Positions 1-7,876 of a stretch of DNA of 38,526 bases are shown here, piece after piece. Each line of letters starts with the position of its first letter. The first letter of the stretch is position 1. The DNA comes from CAZEYT01 sp964516295 (GTDB taxonomy: Bacteria; Verrucomicrobiota; Verrucomicrobiia; Chthoniobacterales; Terrimicrobiaceae): assembly GCA_964516295.1 (NCBI GenBank), contig CAZEYT010000023.1, positions 1-38,526 of the forward strand. The letters run 5' to 3'. A program made the position numbers and the translations under genes. The notes under the pieces are model-generated. The model made no database searches and was not told the origin of the DNA. It worked only from the letters and a program-made list of their open reading frames with translations.

Positions 1-554
1 CCGCCAACCCGCATGGTTGCCATATCGGCCTCTTCAAACTGCGGAACTCGGGCTAGGCGGGCGTCTCGAACTACCCCCCCCGATCTGACCACACGCGCCG
101 CCGCGATTCTCCGCGCGGAGGGGTCCCGCTTCTGATCCACCAGCCCAGCTACAACCTTTTCGAACGCCACGTGGAAAAAGGCCTCGCCGATGTCCTTCTC
201 GCGGAAGGCTTCGGAGCGATCGCCTTTTGCCCTCTTGCGCAAGGCGTTCTCACCAATCGCTACCTCGACGGCATCACCGAAGGCTCGCGAGCCAGCAAAG
301 CCCATGGGTTCCTGAAGCCCGCCCAGATGACTGAGGAGAAGCTTCGCCGGGTTCGGGCTCTCGCCGCCACCGCCGAAAAGCGCGGCCAGTCCCTCGCCAA
401 AATGTCCCTCGCCTGGGTGCTCTCCCGACCGTCCGTGACCACCGTTCTCATCGGAGCCAGTCGTCCGACCCAAATCAACGAAAACATCGGCATGCTCGCC
501 CATACCGAGTTTTCTCCCGACGAACTCGCCGCGATTGATGCGGCCTGCCTGTAG
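1..554 (+). pseudogene. Aldo/keto reductase (YghZ/Gpr-like), 3' part with frame lesions
   Basis: From about position 123 the frame reads as the C-terminal half of an aldo/keto reductase resembling E. coli YghZ (L-glyceraldehyde 3-phosphate reductase). It shows the family segments LLIHQPSYNLFERHVEKGL, IAFCPLAQGVLTNRYLDGI and VLIGASRPTQINENI. Upstream the homology continues (SNY at about 66-74, RAAAILRAEG at about 94-123) but is broken. There is an in-frame TAG at 54-56, one C too many in the run at 74-81, and one G too few in the run at 120-123. The two indels cancel. The enzyme would be a soluble NADPH-dependent carbonyl reductase. The 5' end lies outside the window and the C-terminus is somewhat shorter than YghZ. 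Lesions in homopolymers suggest either a decaying gene or low-quality sequence near a contig end. The family call is firm; functionality is doubtful. Confidence 0.7.
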
Positions 555-565
555 ATTTCCAAATA

Positions 566-1105
566 TCAACCCGCCGTCTCGAAGGCGTCCGATGTGGTGG
601 ATTTGAATTGTTCAAAGAGATTCTGAATCTCCACGGAGGTCTCCGTGGAAGCCACTCGGGCGGCGATCAGGTAGCTCCCTGCGTGGAGCGCGGTTTCGAA
701 ACGTGGAACCTCGGTCTCCGGAATTCCCAACATCCTCAACGAGCCCGCCACATCCGAAGAACCCGCCTCCGGATCGTTCGCTCCCTGACCGTTCGCCGCG
801 CCGACAACGGCACCGGCCGCCGAAGCAAACGGAAGACTCCCCGCAAAAACAAACGGCCCGACAAAAGGCACGGCCATGGTGGCTCCGGAAGCAACCGCTC
901 CGACAGCCCCACCGCGAAGAGCAGCCGAGGTCACACGTCCCGCCGAAGGTCGATCCAGCGTGCGAAGTCCGTCGAGGTCCCGAAGATCTTCTTGGCCGCC
1001 TTCGACGAGAATCGAAAGATCGTTCACGCCTTTCTCCTTCAACCGACGAGCGATCTGGCGAACAGTTTCCGAATTTCCGGCAAGAGCGACAACGAGTTGC
1101 GACAT
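566..1105 (-). CDS. Hypothetical protein with glycine-zipper-like hydrophobic segment
   Basis: A protein of 179 aa that I do not recognise as a named family. The ATG at 1105 is preferred over longer in-frame starts because an AGGAG-type ribosome site lies about 9 nt upstream and because the longer version would read into the protease gene. The first 50 residues look like a small alpha/beta domain (VVALAGNSETVRQIARRL, then DLSILVEGG), which recalls the N-terminal domain of general-stress-type proteins. Residues of about 70-110 form an Ala/Gly/Val-rich hydrophobic stretch with GxxxG spacing (GGAVGAVASGATMAVPFVG, then AGAVVGAANG) that could insert into or associate with a membrane. The C-terminal 60 residues are soluble and polar. 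It is the last gene of the leftward thyA-folA-protease group, 34 nt after the protease stop. The function is unknown; a stress-related role is only a guess. Confidence 0.65.
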   Translation of the reverse strand: MSQLVVALAGNSETVRQIARRLKEKGVNDLSILVEGGQEDLRDLDGLRTLDRPSAGRVTSAALRGGAVGAVASGATMAVPFVGPFVFAGSLPFASAAGAVVGAANGQGANDPEAGSSDVAGSLRMLGIPETEVPRFETALHAGSYLIAARVASTETSVEIQNLFEQFKSTTSDAFETAG

Positions 1106-1139
1106 CCCGGACGCTCCTGCCGGAACCCGCTCATCGCAA

Positions 1140-2417
1140 TCAGCTGCCGGCCCGAGCTTTCGGTCGGGCGGATTCGGATTTCGTGAACAACAGCGTGCCT
1201 TGCAGCGCATCCACGGCCCGGGCGAGCTGGGAATCCCACGGAATTGTTGCGGTGCGCCCGGTGTCATTCTGACGGCGCCGGGCCCGGAGGAGGTCCGCTT
1301 CTTCCTCAAAAGTCAATGTCGCCCGGATATGCGGGCTGACGCCGTGTTCATGGATGAGGTTTTTCGCCGGGGTGAAATACTTCGCCGTCGTCAGTCGCGC
1401 CGCGGACCCGTCCGGCAGGGAAATGACACTTTGGACCGATCCTTTTCCAAACGTCGTTTCTCCGACCAAGAGGGCGCGGTCCAGATCCTTGAGTGCACCA
1501 GCGACGATTTCCGAACCGCTCGCGCTGGCGTAGTTGACCAAAACAACCACCGGATACGTTCGCTTGGACCCGCTGCGCTGCGGAGTGCGATACTCTCGCG
1601 AGGGCGTGCGCCCCTCCGTCGAGACCACCACCGTTTCCGGCGGCAAAAACTGCCCGCAGACATCCACTGCACTCCCCAAAAGCCCGCCGGGATTGTAGCG
1701 AAGATCCAGCACCAGTCCGTCCATCCCCTGTTTTTCCAGCTTGTCGAGCGCCTTCGCCAATTCCGACACCGTGGGCTCGTTGAACTGCGTGATGCGCACG
1801 TAGCCGATCCGGGCGTCCCCCCCGCCCCGCGTCGGAAGGATCTGCGCGTCCTTCACGCTTGGCACCTTGATCACCACACGGGTGAGTTCATAATCCTTCA
1901 CCTCTTTGGTCGCCGGACGATGCACCGTCAGTGTGATTTTCTCGCCGACGGCACCCCGGAGTTTTTCGACAGCCCCAGGGAGGGTGTAGCGCTCCGTGGA
2001 CTGCCCATTGATCTTGAGAATCTGATCTCCGGGCATGAGCCCGGCCTCAAAACCCGGCGTATCCTCCATGGGATTGATGATCGTCAGAACGCCATTCTTC
2101 AATCCCACCACGACGCCCAGCCCGCCGAACTCGCTCCGGGTGTCTTCCTGCATGCTCTTGAAATCCGAGGGCTCCATGAACTGGCTGTGCGGGTCCAGTT
2201 CCGCCAGCATGCCGCGGAGCGCACTTCGAGTCAGGCTCTGAAAATCCGTCTTCGATTCATCCACATAATCCTGCCGGATGAGCTGCATCGCCCGGGCGAG
2301 GACCTGCAATTGCTCGTAGGCCGAATCCTCGGACCCGGGAGGAAAGGCCTCGTCCTCTTGGGCGATCAACACGCCGACCGAAACCCCAAGGAGAAGCGCA
2401 AAAAAGCACAGCCGCAT
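1140..2417 (-). CDS. C-terminal processing protease (S41, CtpA/Prc family)
   Basis: A protein of 425 aa with an N-terminal signal sequence (residues 1-19, hydrophobic, ending near Ala-Gln), so it acts in the periplasm. A PDZ domain spans about 95-180 (GGLGVVVG, then AGLMPGDQILKING) and binds substrate C-termini. The S41 protease core follows at about 200-355. The catalytic Ser-Lys dyad can be placed: Ser300 in YASASGSEIVAGAL and Lys325 in GETTFGKGSVQ, with the 25-residue spacing typical of the family. The conserved LDLRYNPGG element is at about 237-245. These proteases trim the C-termini of envelope proteins and can control peptidoglycan hydrolases. The length is normal for a CtpA-type enzyme and shorter than E. 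coli Prc. It lies 76 nt downstream of folA on the same strand. Confidence 0.93.
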   Translation of the reverse strand: MRLCFFALLLGVSVGVLIAQEDEAFPPGSEDSAYEQLQVLARAMQLIRQDYVDESKTDFQSLTRSALRGMLAELDPHSQFMEPSDFKSMQEDTRSEFGGLGVVVGLKNGVLTIINPMEDTPGFEAGLMPGDQILKINGQSTERYTLPGAVEKLRGAVGEKITLTVHRPATKEVKDYELTRVVIKVPSVKDAQILPTRGGGDARIGYVRITQFNEPTVSELAKALDKLEKQGMDGLVLDLRYNPGGLLGSAVDVCGQFLPPETVVVSTEGRTPSREYRTPQRSGSKRTYPVVVLVNYASASGSEIVAGALKDLDRALLVGETTFGKGSVQSVISLPDGSAARLTTAKYFTPAKNLIHEHGVSPHIRATLTFEEEADLLRARRRQNDTGRTATIPWDSQLARAVDALQGTLLFTKSESARPKARAGS

Positions 2418-2493
2418 GGTGAAACCCTAGCCGATTCCTCCGGCTCTGCAATCGGCGAGGTGTCCTTCCCCTCCCACCGCAGCCTCCGCGCGA

Positions 2494-2955
2494 TCAGGGT
2501 GCCGTGACCAACCGGCAGTGGCGGCGGATTTCGTAGCCGGGTCCGGTTTGCAGGACTTCGCCGGCATCAAAATCGGATTCGAAAGCGGGAAAAAACGTAT
2601 CGCCGCTCACATCCAACGCGACCCGCGTAAGGAGAATTTCCGTCGTCCGCGGGAGGAGGGCGGCATAAAGTTCCGCACCGCCGATGACGAAGAGCTGCCG
2701 TCCGTCCGCCGGATCGCACACCTCCTCGGGACTCCGAAACACCCGCACGCCTTCCAACTCGGCCGTCCGGGAGACGACCCAGTTCTCCCGACCCGGAAGC
2801 GGACGCCCGAGCGATTCGAAGGTCTTGCGACCCATCACGATCACGTGCCCGAGCGTGGTGCGTTTGAAGAATTTCAAATCGTCGGGCAGATGCCAGGGAA
2901 TGCGTCCGTCGGCTCCGATCACCCGGCCGGGAGACATGGCGGCAATGGCGATCAT
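2494..2955 (-). CDS. folA: Dihydrofolate reductase
   Basis: A protein of 153 aa, normal for bacterial DHFR, which reduces dihydrofolate to tetrahydrofolate with NADPH. Recognisable elements are the N-terminal MIAIAAM strand, the Met20-type loop and substrate site (GADGRIPWHLPDDLKFF, with the acidic residue of the pair DD contacting the pteridine), the NADPH-binding stretch VIVMGRKTFESLGRPLPGR, and the second cofactor motif VIGGAELY. Its ATG overlaps the thyA stop by four bases (ATGA), so the two are translationally coupled. The pairing is functional, because thymidylate synthase produces the dihydrofolate that this enzyme recycles. No truncation or missing key residue is apparent. Confidence 0.97.
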   Translation of the reverse strand: MIAIAAMSPGRVIGADGRIPWHLPDDLKFFKRTTLGHVIVMGRKTFESLGRPLPGRENWVVSRTAELEGVRVFRSPEEVCDPADGRQLFVIGGAELYAALLPRTTEILLTRVALDVSGDTFFPAFESDFDAGEVLQTGPGYEIRRHCRLVTAP

Positions 2956-3746
2956 ACGGAGATGGGGGCTTTGATGGCCGGATGGGGATCATAGCCTTCG
3001 AGGGTGAAATCCTCGAATCGAAAATCTTCCAACCGCGTCACGTCCGGGTTGAGCCTCATTCGAGGAAGCGGCCGACACTCGCGGGAGAGCTGCAGCCGCG
3101 CCTGTTCGAGGTGGTTCGCATAAAGATGCAGGTCGCCGAACGTGTGTACAAAATCCCCGGGCCGCAATCCGCAGACTTGCGCCACCATGAGCGTGAGGAG
3201 GGCGTAGGAGGCGATGTTGAAAGGAACCCCAAGAAAAAGATCCGCACTGCGCTGGTAGAGCTGACAGCTGAGTTCCCCCTCTTGAACATAAAACTGGAAA
3301 AGCGCATGGCAGGGCGCGAGGGCCATTTGCGGGATGGCGGCCGGGTTCCAGGCGGAGACGACCAAGCGGCGGCTGTCCGGGTTTGTGCGGATCTGGGTGA
3401 CAACGTCTGCGATCTGGTCGATCACGCCCCCATCCGGACCGCGCCAAGCCCGCCACTGGGCTCCATAAACTGGACCGAGATCTCCGTTTTCATCCGCCCA
3501 TTCATCCCAGATCGTCACACCATTCTCGCGCAGATAAGCGACATTGGTGTCGCCTTTCAAAAACCACAGCAGCTCATGAATAATGGAGCGCAGGTGCAGT
3601 TTTTTCGTCGTCACCAAGGGAAACCCCTCTCTCAAATCGAAACGCTCCTGCGCCCCGAACACGGAATACGTCCCGGTGCCCGTGCGGTCGGATTTGAATT
3701 TTCCCTTCTCCAGAACCAGACGGAGAAGCCGGTGGTATTGTTCCAT
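2952..3746 (-). CDS. thyA: Thymidylate synthase
   Basis: A protein of 264 aa, the same length as E. coli ThyA. It methylates dUMP to dTMP using methylenetetrahydrofolate. Key elements are the phosphate-binding Arg in SDRTGTGT (residues 19-26), the FPLVTTKKL segment, the catalytic Cys146 in LAPCHALFQFYV, the substrate-binding SADLFLGVPFNIASYALL stretch, and the folate-contacting C-terminus ending in APISV. It is the first gene of the leftward operon and is coupled to folA by an ATGA overlap. The roughly 160 bp between its start and the rightward lacZ-like gene must hold its promoter; I did not find a convincing -35/-10 pair there. Confidence 0.97.
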   Translation of the reverse strand: MEQYHRLLRLVLEKGKFKSDRTGTGTYSVFGAQERFDLREGFPLVTTKKLHLRSIIHELLWFLKGDTNVAYLRENGVTIWDEWADENGDLGPVYGAQWRAWRGPDGGVIDQIADVVTQIRTNPDSRRLVVSAWNPAAIPQMALAPCHALFQFYVQEGELSCQLYQRSADLFLGVPFNIASYALLTLMVAQVCGLRPGDFVHTFGDLHLYANHLEQARLQLSRECRPLPRMRLNPDVTRLEDFRFEDFTLEGYDPHPAIKAPISV

Positions 3747-3906
3747 ACCGGGACTCTACGATGGAAACCCGCGCCAAGAGGAGACCCAATTTCTCTGCCG
3801 GTCCCGCGCGCGGACACGCTCGACAAAGGCCGCATCGTTCGGTCTCATCCGGCGGATGGAGTCTCCTCTCTCGCTTTTTCGCCTCGGCGCTCAACCGACC
3901 GGGAAG

Positions 3907-5232
3907 ATGCCGGAACTCACCCACATCAACCGCCTCCCGGGCCACGCCCATCTCATCCCCTTTTCCGACGCGACCTCCGCCCTCGCCAGCTCTCCGGAGG
4001 ATTCTCCCTATTTCCAATGTTTCAACGGCCGCTGGCGTTTTCGTTATCTGGAAAAGCCGGAGTCCGTCACCGTTGAGATGCTCTCCGGCTCTGGCGAGGA
4101 GTGCACCGAAATTGACGTCCCGGGTGTTTGGACCCGTCAAGGCTACGGTCATCCTCACGACACGAATATCCAAATTCCTTTTCCGAATGATCCCCCGGAC
4201 GTTCCGGAGGAAAATCCCGTTGGCATTTACCAGCGCCGGATCCAAATTCCTGCGGCGTGGCAGGGGCGGCGGACGATCGCCGACTTTGGCGGCGCGGAGA
4301 GCGTGCTTCTCGTTTTCGTCGATGGAAAACTGGTTGGACTGAGCAAAGATTCCCGACTGCCATCGGAGCTTGATCTCACGAACTTTGTCACGCCAGGCGG
4401 CGATCATCTGCTGACCGCCGTCGTCATCAAATGGTCCGACGCCAGCTTCATCGAAGACCAGTGGTGGATGGGCGGACTCCATCGCGATGTTTCCCTTTAC
4501 TCCACCGACAACGACGGCCTCGAGCTTTGGTCCGGCCCGGAAAACAAAGCGCTCGGCCGCTGGCTCGGAGCCGGACTCCACGAACTGCAAGCGCAAGAGC
4601 CCCGGGTGGCCCTTGACGGAGCTGCGGTCACTTCGCGCGAGGATTGGACGAATGTCTCCGGCCAGATCATCGCCCGACTCACAAGCCGGTTTTTTGCCGA
4701 CGATGGTTGGATGGTCTGCGACCATTGGGTGGAGCTCGACCCGGACACGCCCGAAATGCCACTCGTCGGCCTGGCGGTGGTTTTGAAACCCGGCTTCGAG
4801 AACCTCGCTTACTTCGTACGCGGTCCGTGGGAAAACTACATCGACCGCAAGCGCTGGGCCCGACTCGCGATCCATGAGTCTACTGTCACTTCCGAATACG
4901 TCCCCTATGTGATGCCACAGGAACACGGAAACCACACCGACTGCCGGTGGCTCCGGATCGCCGGCGAAGATTCGCAGTTGGAGCTGGATGGCGGCGGAGC
5001 GCACTTTGGGTTCGCCGCGCGTCATTTCACGGACGAAGACCTGTTTGCCGCCCGCCATACGATTGATCTTCCCATGCGGGAGAAAACGTTCCTCCATCTC
5101 GACCACCGTCACACCGGTCTCGGCACCGCGAGTTGCGGACCCGGGCGAGTGGCCCAGCATCAGATTTTGGAGAAATCGTTCGCGTTCCGCTTTCGGTTTC
5201 GCCTGGGAAAAACTCCGGGAGGTGCATCGTGA
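3907..5232 (+). CDS. Beta-galactosidase-like GH2 protein lacking the catalytic barrel
   Basis: A 441-aa open frame that matches both ends of a LacZ-type GH2 beta-galactosidase (normally about 1000 aa or more) but not its middle. Residues 1-198 are the N-terminal sugar-binding jelly roll (THINRLPGHAHLIPF, NGRWRF, GIYQRRIQIP, then QWWMGGLHRDVSLYS). At residue 199-204 (nt 4501-4518) the sequence passes directly into the C-terminal small-chain domain (TDNDGLELWSGPENKALGRWLGAGL, FVRGPWENYIDR, and GLGTASCGPGR near the end). The immunoglobulin-like domains and TIM barrel, with both catalytic Glu residues, are absent, so hydrolysis is not expected. The reading frame is intact across the junction. The start at 3907 fits the family N-terminus; an in-frame ATG at 3856 is an alternative. 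It overlaps the next gene by four bases (GTGA). It is either a real internal deletion or an assembly collapse. Confidence 0.8.
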   Translation: MPELTHINRLPGHAHLIPFSDATSALASSPEDSPYFQCFNGRWRFRYLEKPESVTVEMLSGSGEECTEIDVPGVWTRQGYGHPHDTNIQIPFPNDPPDVPEENPVGIYQRRIQIPAAWQGRRTIADFGGAESVLLVFVDGKLVGLSKDSRLPSELDLTNFVTPGGDHLLTAVVIKWSDASFIEDQWWMGGLHRDVSLYSTDNDGLELWSGPENKALGRWLGAGLHELQAQEPRVALDGAAVTSREDWTNVSGQIIARLTSRFFADDGWMVCDHWVELDPDTPEMPLVGLAVVLKPGFENLAYFVRGPWENYIDRKRWARLAIHESTVTSEYVPYVMPQEHGNHTDCRWLRIAGEDSQLELDGGGAHFGFAARHFTDEDLFAARHTIDLPMREKTFLHLDHRHTGLGTASCGPGRVAQHQILEKSFAFRFRFRLGKTPGGAS

Positions 5233-6113
5233 AGATTCTCATTCTCGGCGGACGCGGACGCTTGGCGATGGCCATGGCGCGCGAGTGGTCTGCACGCCAT
5301 GACGTAACGTCCCTCGGGCGGGAGGAGCTGGACGTCGCGGAGGCGGGCCAACTTCAAAAGGAACTCGAGGCCCGGGATTTCAATGTCCTGGTCAATGGTT
5401 CCGGCCTGACCAATGTCGATCTGTGCGAGACCGAGCGCGAGCTGGCGGTCGCGGTCAATGCCACCGCCCCCGGTGTGATGGCCCGCTGCGCGCGGGCGAG
5501 GAAGGCGCGGTTTTTGCATGTGAGTACCGACTATGTCTTCGACGGACGGGAACCTCGCGAGTTGGACGAGGAGGATGCGGCGAATCCTCTCGGATGGTAC
5601 GGCCGCACCAAACTCGACGGCGAACGTGCGGTGCTGTCCGATGACCCGGCGCATGTCGTCGCCCGCGTCTCCTGGGTCTTCGGACCCGACAAGCCGAGCT
5701 TCGTCGATCTGATGATCGAGCGCGCACGCACCTCCGACACCGTGGCCGCCGTGGCCGACAAATTCTCCTCGCCCACGCACGCCGCCGATGCCGCAGCCTG
5801 GTTCGAGCCGTTTTTTGAACCTTCGATGCCGGGCGGCTTGTTTCACGCCTGCCATCGTGGCGGTTGCTCCTGGCGGGACTACGCCGCACACGCCCTCGCC
5901 TGCGCGGCGGAGGCGGGGGTGCCGCTTCGAACGACCGAGGTTGGAGCCCTCGCATTGGCGAACATGAAGCAATTTCTTGCACCGCGGCCCATCCATACGA
6001 TTCTCAAGACCGCAAAACTCACCCGCGTGACCGGCCTCCACCCGAGACCCTGGCAGGATGCCGTTCGCGATTATGTTTTTCAAAAATATGCACCGTTTTC
6101 ATCTGCCATCTGA
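5229..6113 (+). CDS. dTDP-4-dehydrorhamnose reductase-like SDR (RmlD family)
   Basis: A protein of 294 aa that starts at a GTG overlapping the preceding stop, with a good ribosome site (GGAGGTG) just upstream. It is an extended short-chain dehydrogenase. The Rossmann glycine motif GGRGRLA is at residues 7-13, the STDYVFDG signature of RmlD proteins at 99-106, and the catalytic Tyr124-xxx-Lys128 in YGRTKLDGE. Members reduce dTDP-4-keto-rhamnose to dTDP-L-rhamnose for surface polysaccharide. The other rhamnose genes (rmlA, B, C) are not nearby, so the substrate could be another nucleotide or free sugar. Its 3' end overlaps the start region of rsmE by about 26 nt. Confidence 0.85.
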   Translation: MKILILGGRGRLAMAMAREWSARHDVTSLGREELDVAEAGQLQKELEARDFNVLVNGSGLTNVDLCETERELAVAVNATAPGVMARCARARKARFLHVSTDYVFDGREPRELDEEDAANPLGWYGRTKLDGERAVLSDDPAHVVARVSWVFGPDKPSFVDLMIERARTSDTVAAVADKFSSPTHAADAAAWFEPFFEPSMPGGLFHACHRGGCSWRDYAAHALACAAEAGVPLRTTEVGALALANMKQFLAPRPIHTILKTAKLTRVTGLHPRPWQDAVRDYVFQKYAPFSSAI

Positions 6114-6834
6114 ATTGTGGGACGCCGCCAAACTCCCTGCCTCGGAGTCGCACCACGCTGTTCATGTTCTCCGTTTGGAATCCGGGGAACGGGTGACGGT
6201 TTTTGATGGAGCCGGGCGCGAGGCCACAGGAACGATCGTCACACCCCACCCCGCCGGCGTCGCCCTGAAACTCGGCCCCGCCGCCCGAACACCCGCACCG
6301 CCTTGCGAAATCACCCTGGGTCAGGCCGTGCCCAAGGGAAAAAACATGGACCTCATTGTCCAAAAAGCCGTCGAGCTCGGGGCGACCCGGCTCGCGCCGT
6401 TGTTGTCCGACCGGACGATTGTTCGTCTCGATGCCGAAGAAGCGGCCTCCAAGCGTCAAAAATGGCGGGATATCGCTCTCGAAGCCTGCAAGCAGTGCGG
6501 TCAAAATCACCTTCCCGACGTTCTGCGTCCGATGACCCCCCGCGAGTTTTTTGAGTCGGGCGACCGGAGCGAACTTCTGCTGATCGCCTCCCTCCAGCCC
6601 GATGCCCGGGCGGTGAAAGCCGTTCTTGCGGATTTCACGACCTCACACAACCGGCTCCCGAAATCGGCCACGGTTTTGGTGGGACCCGAGGGCGATTTCA
6701 CACCGGCGGAGCTCGGCCTCGCAAAGAGCCATGGCTTCCTCCCGATTACCCTCGGTCCGATAATTCTCCGCACCGAGACCGCCGCCATCTACTGCCTGAG
6801 CGTGCTGGCGCATGAGTTGTTCGCGTCCGCGTGA
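6088..6834 (+). CDS. rsmE: 16S rRNA m3U1498 methyltransferase
   Basis: A protein of 248 aa from the chosen ATG, close to the usual length of about 240. RsmE methylates N3 of uridine 1498 in 16S rRNA using S-adenosylmethionine. The N-terminal PUA-like part has MHRFHLP and the HHAVHVLRLESGERVTVFDG stretch. The C-terminal SPOUT (trefoil-knot) domain shows VLVGPEGDFTPAEL and the cofactor-binding loop LGPIILRTETAAI. The start at 6088 matches the family N-terminus M-x-R-F; in-frame ATGs at 6058 and 6073 would add 10 or 5 residues within the overlap with the reductase gene. No ribosome site is evident at any of them, which fits translation coupled to the upstream gene. Confidence 0.93.
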   Translation: MHRFHLPSELWDAAKLPASESHHAVHVLRLESGERVTVFDGAGREATGTIVTPHPAGVALKLGPAARTPAPPCEITLGQAVPKGKNMDLIVQKAVELGATRLAPLLSDRTIVRLDAEEAASKRQKWRDIALEACKQCGQNHLPDVLRPMTPREFFESGDRSELLLIASLQPDARAVKAVLADFTTSHNRLPKSATVLVGPEGDFTPAELGLAKSHGFLPITLGPIILRTETAAIYCLSVLAHELFASA

Positions 6835-6886
6835 ATCGGCTTTCCTCTGCCGACGGGTCCGTGTTCATTGATTGCCAGAATTTTTC

Positions 6887-7876
6887 ATGAATCCCGTTGA
6901 GCACGCCCTGCACCACACCATCGAAAAGTTTCCGGGATATGCGCCCGAGGACTTCCGCGTGACGGCGGTTGAGAAAGGCGGTTCGGACCGGAAATTCTAC
7001 CGGATCCGCTCGGCGGATCGCTCGATGATCTTGGTGAAATACACCGGCCAGCGCGAGGAGAACCGGCACTATGTCGATATCGGGCAATTCCTCACCTCAG
7101 CGGGTGTCCAGGTGCCGCATGTCTATTTTCACGACGCCGCCGAGGGGCTGATCTGGATGCAGGATTTGGGAGAAGACGACCTTTGGATGTATCGCCACGA
7201 ACCGTGGGAAGTGCGACGTCCGCTTTACGAATCCGCCCTCATTGAGGCGTTCAAAATCCACTCGGCCGCGACCCGCAAAGCAGCGGGCACGCCGCTGCGG
7301 CTGGAGCGCGAATTCAACGAACAGCTCTATCTCTGGGAGCAGGGATACTTTTTCGAACACTGCCTCGGCAACCACTTCGGCCTCGACCCCGCCCAAGTCG
7401 CCCGCATCGCCGGTCTCGCGGCGCTCCATGAGGCCGCCACACGACTCGCCGCACGGCCGCGCGTGTTGGTCCACCGCGATTTCCAATCACAAAATGTCAT
7501 GATCTCCGGCGGGACGGCCTGGCTGATCGATTTTCAAGGAATGCGGCCCGGTCTCCCGCAATACGATCTCGCCTCGCTGCTTTACGATCCCTACGTCGCC
7601 CTCGAGCCCGGCTCGCGGGAGGAATTGCTTGGCTTCTACCGGCGTCTGGCCCGCCGGTCCGGCGTGGAGGTCGGGGACGACTACGAGGAAATCTTCCACT
7701 GGTGCGCGCTGCAGCGGCTCATGCAGGCGCTTGGAGCCTATGGATTTCTCGGGATCCAAAAAGGACGCACCGCATTTCTGGAGCACATCCCGGCCGCCCG
7801 CCGTTCCCTCCGCGAGGTGGCGGCCAAACTCGACGGCTTGGACGAATTTGTGGAACTTCTCGACTCTCTGCCATGA
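6887..7876 (+). CDS. APH-fold sugar kinase (AmgK-like phosphotransferase)
   Basis: A protein of 329 aa with the aminoglycoside-phosphotransferase/choline-kinase fold. It carries a glycine-rich start (EKGGSDRKFYRI, residues 29-40), a conserved lysine (VKYTG), the catalytic loop HRDFQSQN at 196-203, and the metal-binding IDFQG at 214-218 followed by YDLASLLYDPYV. The overall pattern (GVQVPHVY, then LIWMQDLGEDDLW) is that of AmgK, the anomeric kinase for N-acetylmuramate and N-acetylglucosamine in cell-wall recycling. The usual AmgK partner MurU is not nearby. Instead the stop overlaps the glgE start (ATGA), so the kinase could supply a sugar 1-phosphate to GlgE. It is shorter than, and unlike, the known maltokinase Mak/Pep2. 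The fold is sure; the substrate is inferred. Confidence 0.82.
   Translation: MNPVEHALHHTIEKFPGYAPEDFRVTAVEKGGSDRKFYRIRSADRSMILVKYTGQREENRHYVDIGQFLTSAGVQVPHVYFHDAAEGLIWMQDLGEDDLWMYRHEPWEVRRPLYESALIEAFKIHSAATRKAAGTPLRLEREFNEQLYLWEQGYFFEHCLGNHFGLDPAQVARIAGLAALHEAATRLAARPRVLVHRDFQSQNVMISGGTAWLIDFQGMRPGLPQYDLASLLYDPYVALEPGSREELLGFYRRLARRSGVEVGDDYEEIFHWCALQRLMQALGAYGFLGIQKGRTAFLEHIPAARRSLREVAAKLDGLDEFVELLDSLP

Noticed and set aside
876..2507. 543-codon plus-strand frame opposite the protease gene
   Set aside because: Arg/His-rich shadow; the minus strand encodes an S41 protease with an intact Ser-Lys dyad.
3574..5160. Long open frame on the minus strand opposite the lacZ-like gene
   Set aside because: It is a shadow frame of GC-rich coding DNA. 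Its protein has no recognisable motifs, while the plus-strand frame has GH2 motifs at both ends.
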